DNA of 64,000 nucleotides from Mycolicibacterium sp. CBMA 247 (GCF_009729095.1 NZ_VTGX01000004.1:434001-498000), one strand, 5' to 3'. Positions 16,238 to 24,428 are shown, counted from the stretch's first letter. Notes: generated from the sequence alone by a model not told the origin. Program-made: numbers and translations.

Positions 16238-18193
16238 CTAGGAAAGATTGCGGGCCCGGCGCCAGGACCGGCGACTCAGCAGCCGTAGCCCGTTGAGGGC
16301 GACCAGCACGGTCGATCCTTCATGACCGGCCACCCCGAGCGGTAACGGCAAGTGCCCGAACAGGTCCCAGGTGACCAGGACGGTGATGACGGTCGCCGCG
16401 ATCACCAGATTGGCGATGACCAGGCGGCGGGCCCGCCGGGACAACGCGACGACGCCCGAGATCGCAGAGAGGTCGTCGCCGACGCTGACGACGTCGGCGG
16501 TGTCGACCGTGAGATCGGCACCGCAGCGTCCCATCGCCATCGACGAATGCGCGGACGCCATGGCAGGGGCGTCGTTGACCCCATCGCCCACCATCAGCAC
16601 GCGCCGGCAGCCGGATTCCAGGTCCCGGACCGCGGCGGCCTTGCCTTCGGGCAGCAGCCCGGCCCGCACGTCCTCGATGCCCAGCTGCTCGGCCAGCCGA
16701 GCCGCCGCACCGGGGTTGTCGCCGGTGAGCAGCACCGGCGAACATCCGGTGAGCGCGTGCAGCCTCCGCACCGCCCCCGCGGCACCCGGGCGCGCCCGGT
16801 CCTGCAGGCCCAGCACACCGGCCGCCTGACCGTCGACGGTCACGACGACGGCGGTCGCCCCGATGGCCTCGATCTCGGCCACGGCCGGGATCGACGTGCC
16901 CCCATACGCCACCGGGCTGAGCACCTCGACCCGGCGTCCCTCGACGATGGCCGTTACCCCGCGGCCGGCACTCGCGGTGAAGCCGGTGGCATCTGCAATC
17001 ACGAGGCCTCGCGCTGCGGCCTCGGCGACGATGGCACGCCCGATCGGGTGTTCGCTGAATTGTTCTGCGGCAGCGGCAGTTGCGAGTACCCGATCGGACA
17101 GACCGCCGTGCAGCGTCACCACCTGCACCACCTGGGGAGCGCCGGTGGTCAGCGTTCCGGTCTTGTCGAGCACGACGACGGCCGTGTCGGCCAACCGCTC
17201 CATCGCGACCGCGGACTTCACCAGCACGCCGTTACGGCTGGCGTTGGCGATGGCACACAGCAGCGGTGGCATGGTGGCCAGCACGACCGCGCACGGCGAG
17301 GCGACGATCATGAAGGTCATGGCGCGCAGCAGGGTTGAGCGCAGATCGGCACCCAGCGCGAGCGGCACCACGAACAGCGCAAGGGTGGCGGCCACCACGA
17401 TCATCGAATAGCGCTGTTCGACCTTCTCGATGAACAGCTGCCTGGCGGCCTTGGTCGCCGAGGCCTCCTCGACAGCCGCGACGATGCGGGCCATCACCGT
17501 GCTGGAGGGATCGTGCGTGACGGTAACCCGCAGCGCCCCGGAGGTGTTGAGCGTGCCGGCGAAGACCTCGTCGCCCGCCTGTTTGGTGACCGGCAACGGC
17601 TCACCGGTGATCGAAGACTGGTCGACGTCGGAGGATCCGTCGATCACGATGCCGTCAGCCGAAATCCGTTCCCCGGGCCGGATGACGATGTGGTCGCCCG
17701 GCCGTAATGATTCCGCGACAACGACGCGTTGGGTTCCGTCGTCCTCGAACAACGTCGCATCGGCAGGGGCCAGGTCGAGCAGACCTCGCACCGAACGTTC
17801 GGTGCGCGCGGTGGCCACATCCTCCAATGCGCCAGAGGTCGCGAAGATGACGATCAACAGCGCACCGTCGAACACCTGCCCGATCGATGCCGCACCGATC
17901 GCCGCCACGATCATCAGCAGGTCGACATCGAGCGTGCGGTCGCGTAGCGCCTGCACGCCGGACACCGCCGATTGCCAACCGCCGGCGAGATAGCAGGCCA
18001 GATACAGCGTCCACCACAGCGGTTGTGGAGCATCGGCAAGCTGGGCGACCACCGCGGCGAGCATCAGCCCAAGGGCCGCGGCAGCCCAGCGCACCGACTG
18101 CAGCGACCAGATCCGGGCGCGGATACCGCGCAGCCCGGCGGGCAGGGCATCGGCGCGTCGTACCGGCAACTGATCGGTCGGCAGAGCGGTCAT
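16238..18193 (-). CDS. P1B-4 metal-transporting ATPase (CtpD/CtpJ type)
   Basis: The 651-residue P-type ATPase has TGE at 196-198, the ion-site motif SPC at 299-301, the phosphorylated D343 in DKTGT, the GDGVNDAPAM hinge and a late HEGST motif at 624-628. SPC together with HEG(G/S)T defines the P1B-4 subgroup, which exports Co2+, Ni2+ or Fe2+. There is no N-terminal cysteine metal-binding domain. It is divergent from an NmtR-type repressor, the arrangement of ctpJ/nmtR in M. tuberculosis. A related M. smegmatis locus, as I recall, has been called ctpD, so the symbol is left open. Metal efflux induced by Ni/Co is the likely role. ATG at 18193 gives the expected length. Confidence 0.88.
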   Translation of the reverse strand: MTALPTDQLPVRRADALPAGLRGIRARIWSLQSVRWAAAALGLMLAAVVAQLADAPQPLWWTLYLACYLAGGWQSAVSGVQALRDRTLDVDLLMIVAAIGAASIGQVFDGALLIVIFATSGALEDVATARTERSVRGLLDLAPADATLFEDDGTQRVVVAESLRPGDHIVIRPGERISADGIVIDGSSDVDQSSITGEPLPVTKQAGDEVFAGTLNTSGALRVTVTHDPSSTVMARIVAAVEEASATKAARQLFIEKVEQRYSMIVVAATLALFVVPLALGADLRSTLLRAMTFMIVASPCAVVLATMPPLLCAIANASRNGVLVKSAVAMERLADTAVVVLDKTGTLTTGAPQVVQVVTLHGGLSDRVLATAAAAEQFSEHPIGRAIVAEAAARGLVIADATGFTASAGRGVTAIVEGRRVEVLSPVAYGGTSIPAVAEIEAIGATAVVVTVDGQAAGVLGLQDRARPGAAGAVRRLHALTGCSPVLLTGDNPGAAARLAEQLGIEDVRAGLLPEGKAAAVRDLESGCRRVLMVGDGVNDAPAMASAHSSMAMGRCGADLTVDTADVVSVGDDLSAISGVVALSRRARRLVIANLVIAATVITVLVTWDLFGHLPLPLGVAGHEGSTVLVALNGLRLLSRRSWRRARNLS

Positions 18194-18238
18194 CTCCTGA
18201 ACCTTCTGTTCATCCTGGTCTCACACAACTTAGACATT

Positions 18239-18267
18239 TATACATGTATATATTGAAATATATCAAT
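18239..18267. promoter_or_regulatory. AT-rich dyads in the ATPase/NmtR divergent promoter
   Basis: Two dyads sit in an unusually AT-rich stretch. One is the perfect 12-base palindrome TATACATGTATA at 18239-18250. The other is ATTGA-N6-TCAAT at 18252-18267. ArsR/SmtB metal sensors bind AT-rich imperfect dyads of this kind. The position between two divergent genes fits autorepression and control of the ATPase. Which dyad is bound is not known. Confidence 0.55.
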
Positions 18268-18299
18268 GATGTTTTGGCACGCGTGCTTGAATGAATGCC

Positions 18300-18653
18300 A
18301 TGGGCCACGGAGTTGAGGGGCGCGCGACGCCGGCAGCATCCCTCGATGCCGCCTCGGCCGCGAAAGTTGCCGAGACCCTGCAGGCCCTGGCCTCCCCCAA
18401 CCGATTGCTGATCCTGACCCGGTTGCGGGAAGCGCCGTGCTCGGTCACCGAACTGTCCGCGGCCGTCGGCATGGAGCAGCCCGCGGTCTCCAACCAACTC
18501 CGGCTATTGCGGGCGCTCGGCCTGGTGACCGGCGACAGGTCCGGTCGCAACATCGTCTACCGGCTTTACGACAACCATGTCGCGCAACTGCTCGACGAGG
18601 CCATCTACCACATCGAGCATCTCCAACTCGGCGCCCGCGACACCACCGCCTGA
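18300..18653 (+). CDS. nmtR: ArsR/SmtB-family Ni/Co sensor, NmtR type
   Basis: The winged-helix repressor is 117 residues from ATG 18300. With this start, D91, H93, H104 and H107 fall in the C-terminal helix (YDNHVAQLLDEAIYHIEH). They match in both type and numbering the alpha-5 metal site described for M. tuberculosis NmtR, and the N-terminus begins Met-Gly-His, also part of the Ni2+ site. This supports 18300 over the in-frame ATG at 18291. The recognition helix region reads MEQPAVSNQLRLLRALGL. NmtR represses a divergent efflux ATPase and releases DNA on binding Ni2+ or Co2+; the same gene pair is present here. Confidence 0.9.
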   Translation: MGHGVEGRATPAASLDAASAAKVAETLQALASPNRLLILTRLREAPCSVTELSAAVGMEQPAVSNQLRLLRALGLVTGDRSGRNIVYRLYDNHVAQLLDEAIYHIEHLQLGARDTTA

Positions 18654-18827
18654 AGATCAAAACCGCTGCGGCCAAAGAGTTTCACGCACTGTTCACCTCT
18701 GCGCGCAGACTCGAACAAGGCCGTGTGGCAAAACGCGCGCCGTTTCCGGAATCCTTTATTTTCACGGTGGCCCGAACTATGGTGAAGTCGTTATATGTTG
18801 ATGTCCGCCCAAACTCGGGAGTTTGCT

Positions 18828-18841
18828 ACCGGCATGCCGGT
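18828..18841. promoter_or_regulatory. 14-base perfect palindrome ahead of the Cys-rich peptide gene
   Basis: ACCGGCATGCCGGT at 18828-18841 is a perfect palindrome about 30 bases before the start of the Cys-rich peptide. It is followed directly by a smaller GGTACC. It could be an operator for a metal-responsive repressor or a hairpin in the leader. No regulator is assigned. Confidence 0.4.
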
Positions 18842-18871
18842 GGTACCCGAAAAGTGAGGAGTTGAACAACG

Positions 18872-18970
18872 ATGCGCATGGCAACCAAGGGATCCTGCAA
18901 CTGTCACTGCAATGCCTGCGATGGTGGCCACCACTGCGGAAACCCCCCGAACTGCAACGTGCGGCGCTGA
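18872..18970 (+). CDS. 32-residue Cys/His-rich metallothionein-like peptide
   Basis: A 33-codon frame starts at ATG 18872, ten bases after AGGAG; a second ATG at 18878 is an alternative. The product has six cysteines (C9, C11, C13, C16, C22, C28) and three histidines (H12, H20, H21), arranged as CxCHCxxC followed by HHC and a last Cys. It has no hydrophobic segment and ends in two arginines. The density of metal ligands, nine in 32 residues, is typical of metallothioneins or zinc-knuckle peptides. It is not similar to the copper protein MymT as I remember it. It lies just after an NmtR-type sensor, and a strong hairpin begins seven bases past its stop, so it has the outline of a complete small transcription unit. 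Metal storage or buffering is inferred. Confidence 0.6.
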   Translation: MRMATKGSCNCHCNACDGGHHCGNPPNCNVRR

Positions 18971-18977
18971 CGTCGTC

Positions 18978-19014
18978 GGTGGCCTGTCGCCCGGGCAACC
19001 GGCGGCAGGCCACC
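18978..19014 (+). terminator. Hairpin after the Cys-rich peptide gene
   Basis: Arms 18978-18991 and 19001-19014 pair over 14 positions with one G-U pair, around a nine-base loop. No U-tract follows, as is common for mycobacterial terminators. The hairpin begins seven bases after the stop codon at 18970. From here to 19266, about 250 bases, no further gene or motif was found. Confidence 0.65.
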
Positions 19015-19266
19015 ACCCCAACCAGCAACGCCCCCTGATCATCGGGCCATAACCTCATCGATCGCACCGATCGGTAGTGCGATCTCACGCTTTCTTGCTG
19101 CTTCGTTTCCCCTCCCCCGCCGCTCTCCCGCAGCATCCGCTTTGCTTCCCAGCTGGATCCAGTGTCGCGCGTCCGCTGGCCGGCTCCGAATTCCAGGGCG
19201 GCATCAACGGTTTCGCCGCGGAACTGTCACTGGCCGGCTGAACCAGCGGCGGGTTAGGTTCGGCAG

Positions 19267-20052
19267 GTGACTGCGCAGTGGCACCTGGGGCCTGTCAGCG
19301 TCGGTGTGCACAATCTGTTCGTCGCTCTCGGGGTGTTCGCCGCACTGCTCGTGTTCGTCGCCGAGGCACGCCGACGCGGCGCGGTCAACGAGCAGTCCGT
19401 GGTCGCGGCGGCCGGGGCGCTGATCGGTGGTGCGATCGGGATGAGACTGACCGGGTGGGTGCGTCACCTGGACTTCAGCGCCAATCCGAGCCTGGCGCAG
19501 GCCTGGCAGTTCGGCTCGCGCAGCATCCTGGGCGGCCTGCTCGGCGCCTATCTCGGAGTGTTGATCGCCAAGCGGCTCGGCGGTTATCGCGGAAAGACCG
19601 GCGACCTGTTCGCCCCCGCGGTCGCGCTCGGCATGGCGATCGGCCGCATCGGCTGCCACCTCACCGAGGCCCCCGGCCGACCCACCACCCTGCCGTGGGG
19701 CATCCACGCACCGGCCAACACCCCCGAATGCCCGGGATGTCTCACCGGAGCTGCCATGCACCCGTCGTTTCTCTACGAGATCGCCTTCCAGCTCACCGCA
19801 TTCGCGGTGTTGCTGTGGCTGCGGCCCCGCATCGGCCGGCCCGGTGAGCTGTTCGTGCTCTACGTGGCCGGCTATGCGGTGTTCCGCTTCCTCGTTGAGT
19901 TCGTCCGGGCCAACGAAACGGTGTGGCTGGATCTGACCCGCCCGCAATGGTTCCTGCTGCCATCGTTGCTGATCGTCTGGTTTCGTCTGTGGTACGGCTA
20001 CCGCCGTGGGTACTATCGCAACCCAGCCCGCACTCAGGAGGTGGCCTCATGA
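19267..20052 (+). CDS. Lgt-like membrane protein (divergent diacylglyceryl transferase)
   Basis: The 261-residue polytopic membrane protein belongs to the Lgt family, which moves diacylglycerol from phosphatidylglycerol onto lipobox cysteines. Recognisable parts are SRSILGGLLGAYLG (84-97), GRIGCHLTEAPGRPT (126-140), HPSFLYE (165-171) and FRFLVEFVR (206-214). The central signature departs from the usual GRIGNFxNGE, with Cys-His in place of Asn-Phe, so this is a diverged paralogue rather than an obvious housekeeping Lgt. GTG at 19267 is the start. The stop overlaps the next gene (ATGA). Its operon partners are a small membrane protein and a radical SAM enzyme, which suggests a lipid-modifying role other than standard lipoprotein maturation. 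That role is inference. Confidence 0.8.
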   Translation: MTAQWHLGPVSVGVHNLFVALGVFAALLVFVAEARRRGAVNEQSVVAAAGALIGGAIGMRLTGWVRHLDFSANPSLAQAWQFGSRSILGGLLGAYLGVLIAKRLGGYRGKTGDLFAPAVALGMAIGRIGCHLTEAPGRPTTLPWGIHAPANTPECPGCLTGAAMHPSFLYEIAFQLTAFAVLLWLRPRIGRPGELFVLYVAGYAVFRFLVEFVRANETVWLDLTRPQWFLLPSLLIVWFRLWYGYRRGYYRNPARTQEVAS

Positions 20053-20540
20053 CAGCACCACCCGGTCCGCCTGACGACACTCCTGCGCACGGCTTCGTCC
20101 CACCGGCATTCGGCCCCCAAGGTTTTGAGCCACAAGGCATCCCGCCCGGCTACCGCGGTGACGCGCCCCCGACACATCCTGTCTACCAGTACCCGCCGGG
20201 CTATCCCTACGGCCCGCCACCGCAGCCCGAGCGGCGCATCTCCGTCGTCATGGTGATCCTCGGCCCGTTTCTCTACGCCGCGCTCAATCTGGTGATCGGG
20301 TTCGCCGCCTTCATAGGCGCCGGCGCCGCTGACAGCGCCGGTGGCAGCACCAACGCAGTCCTCGGCGGCGCCGCGGTGCTGTTGGCATTCATCGCGTTCG
20401 GCGGCGGCACCGTGATGCTGTTGTCGAAGAACCCGACGGCCAAGGGCCTTGGTATCGGACTGATGGTCGGCTGGGCCCTGGTCTCGCTGTTCACCGCCGG
20501 ATTCTGCACCGGCATCAACCCCGACTTGTACGCCCTGTGA
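20049..20540 (+). CDS. Pro-rich small membrane protein
   Basis: The 163-residue product starts at an ATG overlapping the lgt-like stop. Residues 1-60 are rich in Pro, Gly and Tyr (repeats such as PPGY and QYPPGYPYGPPPQP). The rest contains three hydrophobic segments, about residues 65-88, 103-120 and 135-152. No family was recognised beyond the common actinobacterial layout of a Pro-rich cytoplasmic tail followed by helices. The last codons overlap the GTG of the radical SAM gene (GTGA). Its conserved coupling to both neighbours implies that the three proteins act together in the membrane. Confidence 0.8.
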   Translation: MTAPPGPPDDTPAHGFVPPAFGPQGFEPQGIPPGYRGDAPPTHPVYQYPPGYPYGPPPQPERRISVVMVILGPFLYAALNLVIGFAAFIGAGAADSAGGSTNAVLGGAAVLLAFIAFGGGTVMLLSKNPTAKGLGIGLMVGWALVSLFTAGFCTGINPDLYAL

Positions 20541-22108
20541 CCGCCGGAATGGGGTTGCGCGGCGACCGGTTGCACCGGTACGTCACCGCATTCTGCCCGC
20601 TTTGCCACGACGAGGCACCCGAGCGTCCGCTGGCCGACGTGACCCGGCTCAGCGGCATCCTGGTCGAGCGCGACGGTCGGATATTTCTCGAACGTGGTTG
20701 CCGCACACACGGACTGGTACGCACCCTGTACGACGAGGATCCCGAGATCCTGTCCTATCTGGAAGAGTGGACCGCCCCGACCAAGGCCCACGTTCCCGAC
20801 GTCGCAGGGAACTTCGACCCGATTCCCTCGGCCTACCTGCGCGGCCTGCCCGAGATGCAGACCCAGCACACCTGCATCCTGCTAGAGGACATCGCCGAGA
20901 CGTGTAACCTGCGCTGCCCCACCTGTTTCACCGACAGCTCGCCCGATCTGCGGCACGTGGTGCCGACCGCCGATGTGCTGGCCAACGTCGATCAGCGGTT
21001 GGCTCGCGAGAACGGCCGCATCGACGTCCTGATGCTCAGCGGGGGCGAACCAACCCTGCACCCGAATCTGACCGAACTACTCGCGCAGCTGGTGGCCCGG
21101 CCGATCACCCGAATCCTGATCAACAGCAACGGGATCCGCATCGCCAACGACGACGGGCTGCTCGATCTGCTCACAGCGCACCGCGAGCGCGTCGAGATCT
21201 ACCTGCAATATGACGGACTGTCCGAGCGGGCCCATCGCCACCATCGCGGTGGGGATCTTCGAAAAGCCAAAAGCAATGCCCTGCAGCGACTCTCCGAGCG
21301 GCAGATCTTCACCACCCTGGTGATGACGACCGCGCTCGGCGTCAACGACGACGAGATCGGGGACATGGTCCGTCTCGCGCTGGACACCCCCTACGTCGGC
21401 GGGCTCACCATTCAGCCCCAGTTCGGATCCGGCCGCTCCGGCGCGATCGACCCGATGCACCGGCTCACCCACACCGGCGTGCTCAAACGGTTGGAACCGC
21501 AGACCGGCGGCGCCGTCACCTGGCGCGACCTGACCGCGCTGCCCTGCTCGCACCCGCATTGCTGTTCGGTGGGCTACCTCCTCCGCGACGACAGCGACCA
21601 GTGGCGCTCACTGGTATCGCTGATCGGCACCGAAAGCCTCAAGGACAAGCTGGGCCTGGTGTCCAACCGGATCGCCGACACCGAGATCCCCCGCCAACTG
21701 CGCATGGCCGTGCAGGAGTCACTGCTCGGGCTGCTCTCGGAACAGTCTTCCCTGTCGCATCCACAGATCGGCGACGTATGGCGCGCCATCTGTGAGAGCT
21801 GCGACCTGGGCATGGGGACACTGCTGACGCTGGCCTCCTCGGCGCTGCCGGGCCGCCGGCGCAAGATCCGCAGGCTGCTCGGCGAGCGCGTGGTGCGACT
21901 GACCGTCAAGCCGTTCATGGATATGTCCACGATGATCGAGGAACGCCTGATTCAGTGCTGTGTGCACGTCGGCACCCGCTCCGGCCAGCCGGACTCGGCC
22001 CAGCACCAGTGCGCGCCGTTCTGCGCCGTGCAGGCCTGGCCCGCACTCGGGCGTCAACGGCTGTCACTGTCGGGCGGGCAGGCCTTACCACTCATCGAGA
22101 TTCGATGA
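20537..22108 (+). CDS. Multi-cysteine radical SAM protein (COG1964/Tes-like)
   Basis: The 523-residue protein has the SAM-cluster motif CNLRCPTC with C123, C127 and C130, then SGGEPTLHPN and ILINSNG typical of the SAM-binding barrel. An N-terminal CPLC (20-23) with C55-x-x-H58 and several C-terminal cysteines (CSHPHCC, CESC, CCVH, CAPFC) suggest additional metal or Fe-S sites. This layout is that of the MoaA-related COG1964 family. That family includes the archaeal tetraether lipid synthase, which joins lipid tails by C-C bonds. GTG at 20537 overlaps the previous stop. Association with an Lgt-like gene is consistent with chemistry on a membrane lipid or lipoprotein. The reaction itself is unproven. 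Confidence 0.75.
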   Translation: MTAGMGLRGDRLHRYVTAFCPLCHDEAPERPLADVTRLSGILVERDGRIFLERGCRTHGLVRTLYDEDPEILSYLEEWTAPTKAHVPDVAGNFDPIPSAYLRGLPEMQTQHTCILLEDIAETCNLRCPTCFTDSSPDLRHVVPTADVLANVDQRLARENGRIDVLMLSGGEPTLHPNLTELLAQLVARPITRILINSNGIRIANDDGLLDLLTAHRERVEIYLQYDGLSERAHRHHRGGDLRKAKSNALQRLSERQIFTTLVMTTALGVNDDEIGDMVRLALDTPYVGGLTIQPQFGSGRSGAIDPMHRLTHTGVLKRLEPQTGGAVTWRDLTALPCSHPHCCSVGYLLRDDSDQWRSLVSLIGTESLKDKLGLVSNRIADTEIPRQLRMAVQESLLGLLSEQSSLSHPQIGDVWRAICESCDLGMGTLLTLASSALPGRRRKIRRLLGERVVRLTVKPFMDMSTMIEERLIQCCVHVGTRSGQPDSAQHQCAPFCAVQAWPALGRQRLSLSGGQALPLIEIR

Positions 22109-22347
22109 GCCGGCAAACCGCCTGGTCATGGGGCACCTCGGCGTGATCGTGCTGGTCGCAGTGACCGTGATCGGGTACGAGTAGCGGCCCCGGCACCCCG
22201 TCGGCACATGTTTCTGCCAGGCGCCGGTGGCAGAAACTGTGAACTACTGTTCCACAGCGTCCTCTTAAGCTGCTAACTTCGCATGAAGTGGGTGTCCCAC
22301 TGCAGGGGGCCTGCCACGTGTTTTTGGACCAGTCAGGAGTGAATGCC

Positions 22348-23388
22348 TTGAAGATGACCAATATCAGTACGGCTTTTGCCGGAGCGGCTGTTGCCGCCGC
22401 GGCGATCGTCGCCAGCGCCCCGATGGCGCTCGCCGACGACAGCGCCGTGACCAACGCCGCGCTCGGCAGCCAGGGCAAGCTGGACAATGGCAGCCAGAGC
22501 TGGACGATCACGGATCTCAAGCCCAGTAGCGACGCCCTCAACTACCAGACCCGCGGCACCCTGTGGGAGGTGACCGCCACCAACGAGGCCCTCGAGGGCT
22601 CGGTGACGCCGATCGTCTCCAACTTCAACATCCGCGCCGCTGACGGGCAGAACTACCGCGCCCTGTTCCAGGTTCCCAGCACTCAGGGCGTCAACCCGGC
22701 CACCCTCGCGCAGGGCCAGAAGACCAGCGGCAAGATCTACTTCGACGTGACCGGTGACCAGCCGACCTCTGTCGTCTACAACACCGGTGGTCACGACGTG
22801 CTGGTGTGGGACAAGACCGCCGCTGCGCCCGTCGCAGCCCCGGCTGCGGGCGCCCCGAAGCACCCGGCCCCCGCCGCAGCCCCGGCTGCCGCCGCACCAG
22901 CTGCCGCCACGCCGGCCGCTGCGGCTCCGGCCGCCGTCAGCCCGGCGCCCGCTGCCGTCCCGGCCGCCCCGGCCGGCACCGGAGCAGGTAGCCGCGCGAC
23001 GGATCTGCCCGCCGCCACCCCGGCCGGAGCAGCCGCCCCGGCCGCAACCCCGGCCGGCACCGAAGCGGTTCCGGCTGCTACGGCCCCGGGCGCACCGGCT
23101 CCGGCTGCTACGGCCCCGGGCGCTCCGGCTCCCGAGTCGGCCCCGGTCGTGCACGGCACGCCGGTCTCCGAGGGTGCCCCGGCACCTGCCGCAGCCGGCG
23201 CAGGCAACGCCGCCACCGCGATTTCGCCGGCCGAGGGCGTGCCTGCTGAGGGTGTGCCCGCCGCTCCGGCACCGGGCGCTCCGGCCTCCGAGCCGGCCCT
23301 GGTTCCGGCCGGCACCCAGCCGGCGGTCACCACGCCCGCACCGGCTCCGGCGGTCGCCCCGGCGAGCAACCACGGGACCGTGTCCTGA
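22348..23388 (+). CDS. Secreted MPT63-like (DUF1942) protein with Ala/Pro tail
   Basis: The product begins with a signal peptide (MKMTNISTAFAGAAVAAAAI, cleaved near ALA-DDSA). A compact domain of about 130 residues follows with TLWEVTATNEALEGSVTPIVSNF and VWDKTAAA, which matches the immunoglobulin-like MPT63/DUF1942 fold of mycobacterial secreted antigens. From about residue 160 to the end it is low-complexity Ala/Pro/Gly with irregular repeats. That tail roughly doubles the protein relative to MPT63 (about 159 residues). TTG at 22348 is chosen: it follows AGGAG by eight bases and gives the standard Met-Lys start; ATG at 22354 is the alternative. Function is unknown; the tail may interact with the cell wall. 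Confidence 0.8.
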   Translation: MKMTNISTAFAGAAVAAAAIVASAPMALADDSAVTNAALGSQGKLDNGSQSWTITDLKPSSDALNYQTRGTLWEVTATNEALEGSVTPIVSNFNIRAADGQNYRALFQVPSTQGVNPATLAQGQKTSGKIYFDVTGDQPTSVVYNTGGHDVLVWDKTAAAPVAAPAAGAPKHPAPAAAPAAAAPAAATPAAAAPAAVSPAPAAVPAAPAGTGAGSRATDLPAATPAGAAAPAATPAGTEAVPAATAPGAPAPAATAPGAPAPESAPVVHGTPVSEGAPAPAAAGAGNAATAISPAEGVPAEGVPAAPAPGAPASEPALVPAGTQPAVTTPAPAPAVAPASNHGTVS

Positions 23389-23403
23389 TTTAGGTAGTCA
23401 CGG

Positions 23404-23445
23404 CAACGGCCGGACGCGGGCAACCGCGTTCGGCCGTTGTTTTTG
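23404..23445 (+). terminator. Intrinsic terminator after the MPT63-like gene
   Basis: Arms 23404-23419 and 23424-23439 form a 16-pair stem with one G-U pair, closed by a GCAA tetraloop and followed by TTTTTGT. This is one of the few hairpins in the window with a U-tract. It separates the secreted protein gene from the convergent ppx2. Confidence 0.9.
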
Positions 23446-23474
23446 TCGGGGGCTGTTCCAGAGTCGGCGACGGA

Positions 23475-24428
23475 TCAGGCGATCGACAGCGCGATGCCGT
23501 CGAGAATGTCGTGCTCGCTGACCACCAGCTCGTCGATACCGGCCCGCTGGCCGAGAACGGCCGCCAACTCCTCGACGATGATCGCACCGCCGCCGATCAC
23601 GTCGGCCCGGCCGGCATGCATCGGCCCGAGCGCCAGGCGTTCGGCTTTGGTCATGCCGATCAGCCGCTCGCATACCTCGAGCAGCTCGTCGAATCCGATG
23701 CGGGACAGGTGAATTGCCTCAGGATCGTATTCGGTCATCCGTTGCGCGAGCGCCGAGAGCGTGGTCATCGTGCCGGCCACGCCCACCCAGGTGCGCGCAC
23801 CGTCGACGGGCACCACCCGCAGCGCCTCGGCCAAGCCGTCACGAGCCACCGCCCGCGCCTGCGCCACCTCGGCAGCGGTGGGCGGATCGGAGTGCAGACA
23901 CCGTTCGGTAAGCCGGACACACCCGATGTCAGCGGAGAAGCTGGCCTGCACAGCCGTGGCCCCGAGCACCAGTTCGGTCGAGCCGCCACCCAGATCCACG
24001 ACCACGAACGGTCCTGCGGCAGGGTCGAGTTCACCGACCGCTCCGCGGAACGACAGCTCAGCCTCCTCGGTGCCGGTGATCACCTCGGCCTGAATCTCCG
24101 GACCGCCCGGGACCACCTTGCCCAGCAGTCGCGCGGTCATTGCGAAGAACTCGTCGCGGTTGCCGGCATCGCGCGCGGCCGAGGTGGCGACCATCCGCAC
24201 CGCGGTCACCGAATCCTCGGCCATCAGCTCCACGTAATCGGCCAGCGCGGATTCGGTGCGCGCCAACGCTTCCGGGGCGAACTGCCCGGTGGCGTCGACG
24301 CCCTGGCCCAGCCGCACGATCCGCATCTCGCGGTGCACATCGTGCAGCTTTCCCTCCACCACGTCAGCGATCAGCAGACGAATCGAGTTTGTGCCACAGT
24401 CGATTGCGCCGACCCGGTTCACGTCCAT
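23475..24428 (-). CDS. ppx2: Ppx/GppA-family exopolyphosphatase
   Basis: The 317-residue member of the Ppx/GppA phosphatase family removes phosphate from polyphosphate or (p)ppGpp-type substrates in the cytoplasm. The ASKHA phosphate-binding loop is AIDCGTNSIRLLIADV near the N-terminus. The second ATPase-type motif is VVDLGGGSTELVLG, and a conserved late segment reads GRADVIGGGAIIVEEL. Length matches the short mycobacterial Ppx2 (about 319 residues) rather than the E. coli enzyme with its extra C-terminal domain. ATG at 24428 gives MDVNRVGAIDCG. The gene overlaps the DUF501 gene by ten bases, continuing the eno-ftsB-DUF501-ppx2 order. Confidence 0.92.
   Translation of the reverse strand: MDVNRVGAIDCGTNSIRLLIADVVEGKLHDVHREMRIVRLGQGVDATGQFAPEALARTESALADYVELMAEDSVTAVRMVATSAARDAGNRDEFFAMTARLLGKVVPGGPEIQAEVITGTEEAELSFRGAVGELDPAAGPFVVVDLGGGSTELVLGATAVQASFSADIGCVRLTERCLHSDPPTAAEVAQARAVARDGLAEALRVVPVDGARTWVGVAGTMTTLSALAQRMTEYDPEAIHLSRIGFDELLEVCERLIGMTKAERLALGPMHAGRADVIGGGAIIVEELAAVLGQRAGIDELVVSEHDILDGIALSIA

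Noticed and set aside
18291..18299. Earlier ATG for the NmtR-type regulator
   Set aside because: Starting at 18300 gives the Met-Gly-His N-terminus and exact D91/H93/H104/H107 numbering of NmtR.
22128..22184. 18-codon hydrophobic ORF after the radical SAM gene
   Set aside because: No ribosome-binding site at a proper distance and too short to judge coding; it may be chance in GC-rich DNA.
22333..23423. Long antisense frames opposite the Ala/Pro-rich tail
   Set aside because: GCC/CCG repeats give Gly/Arg-rich open frames on the other strand; no start signals support them.
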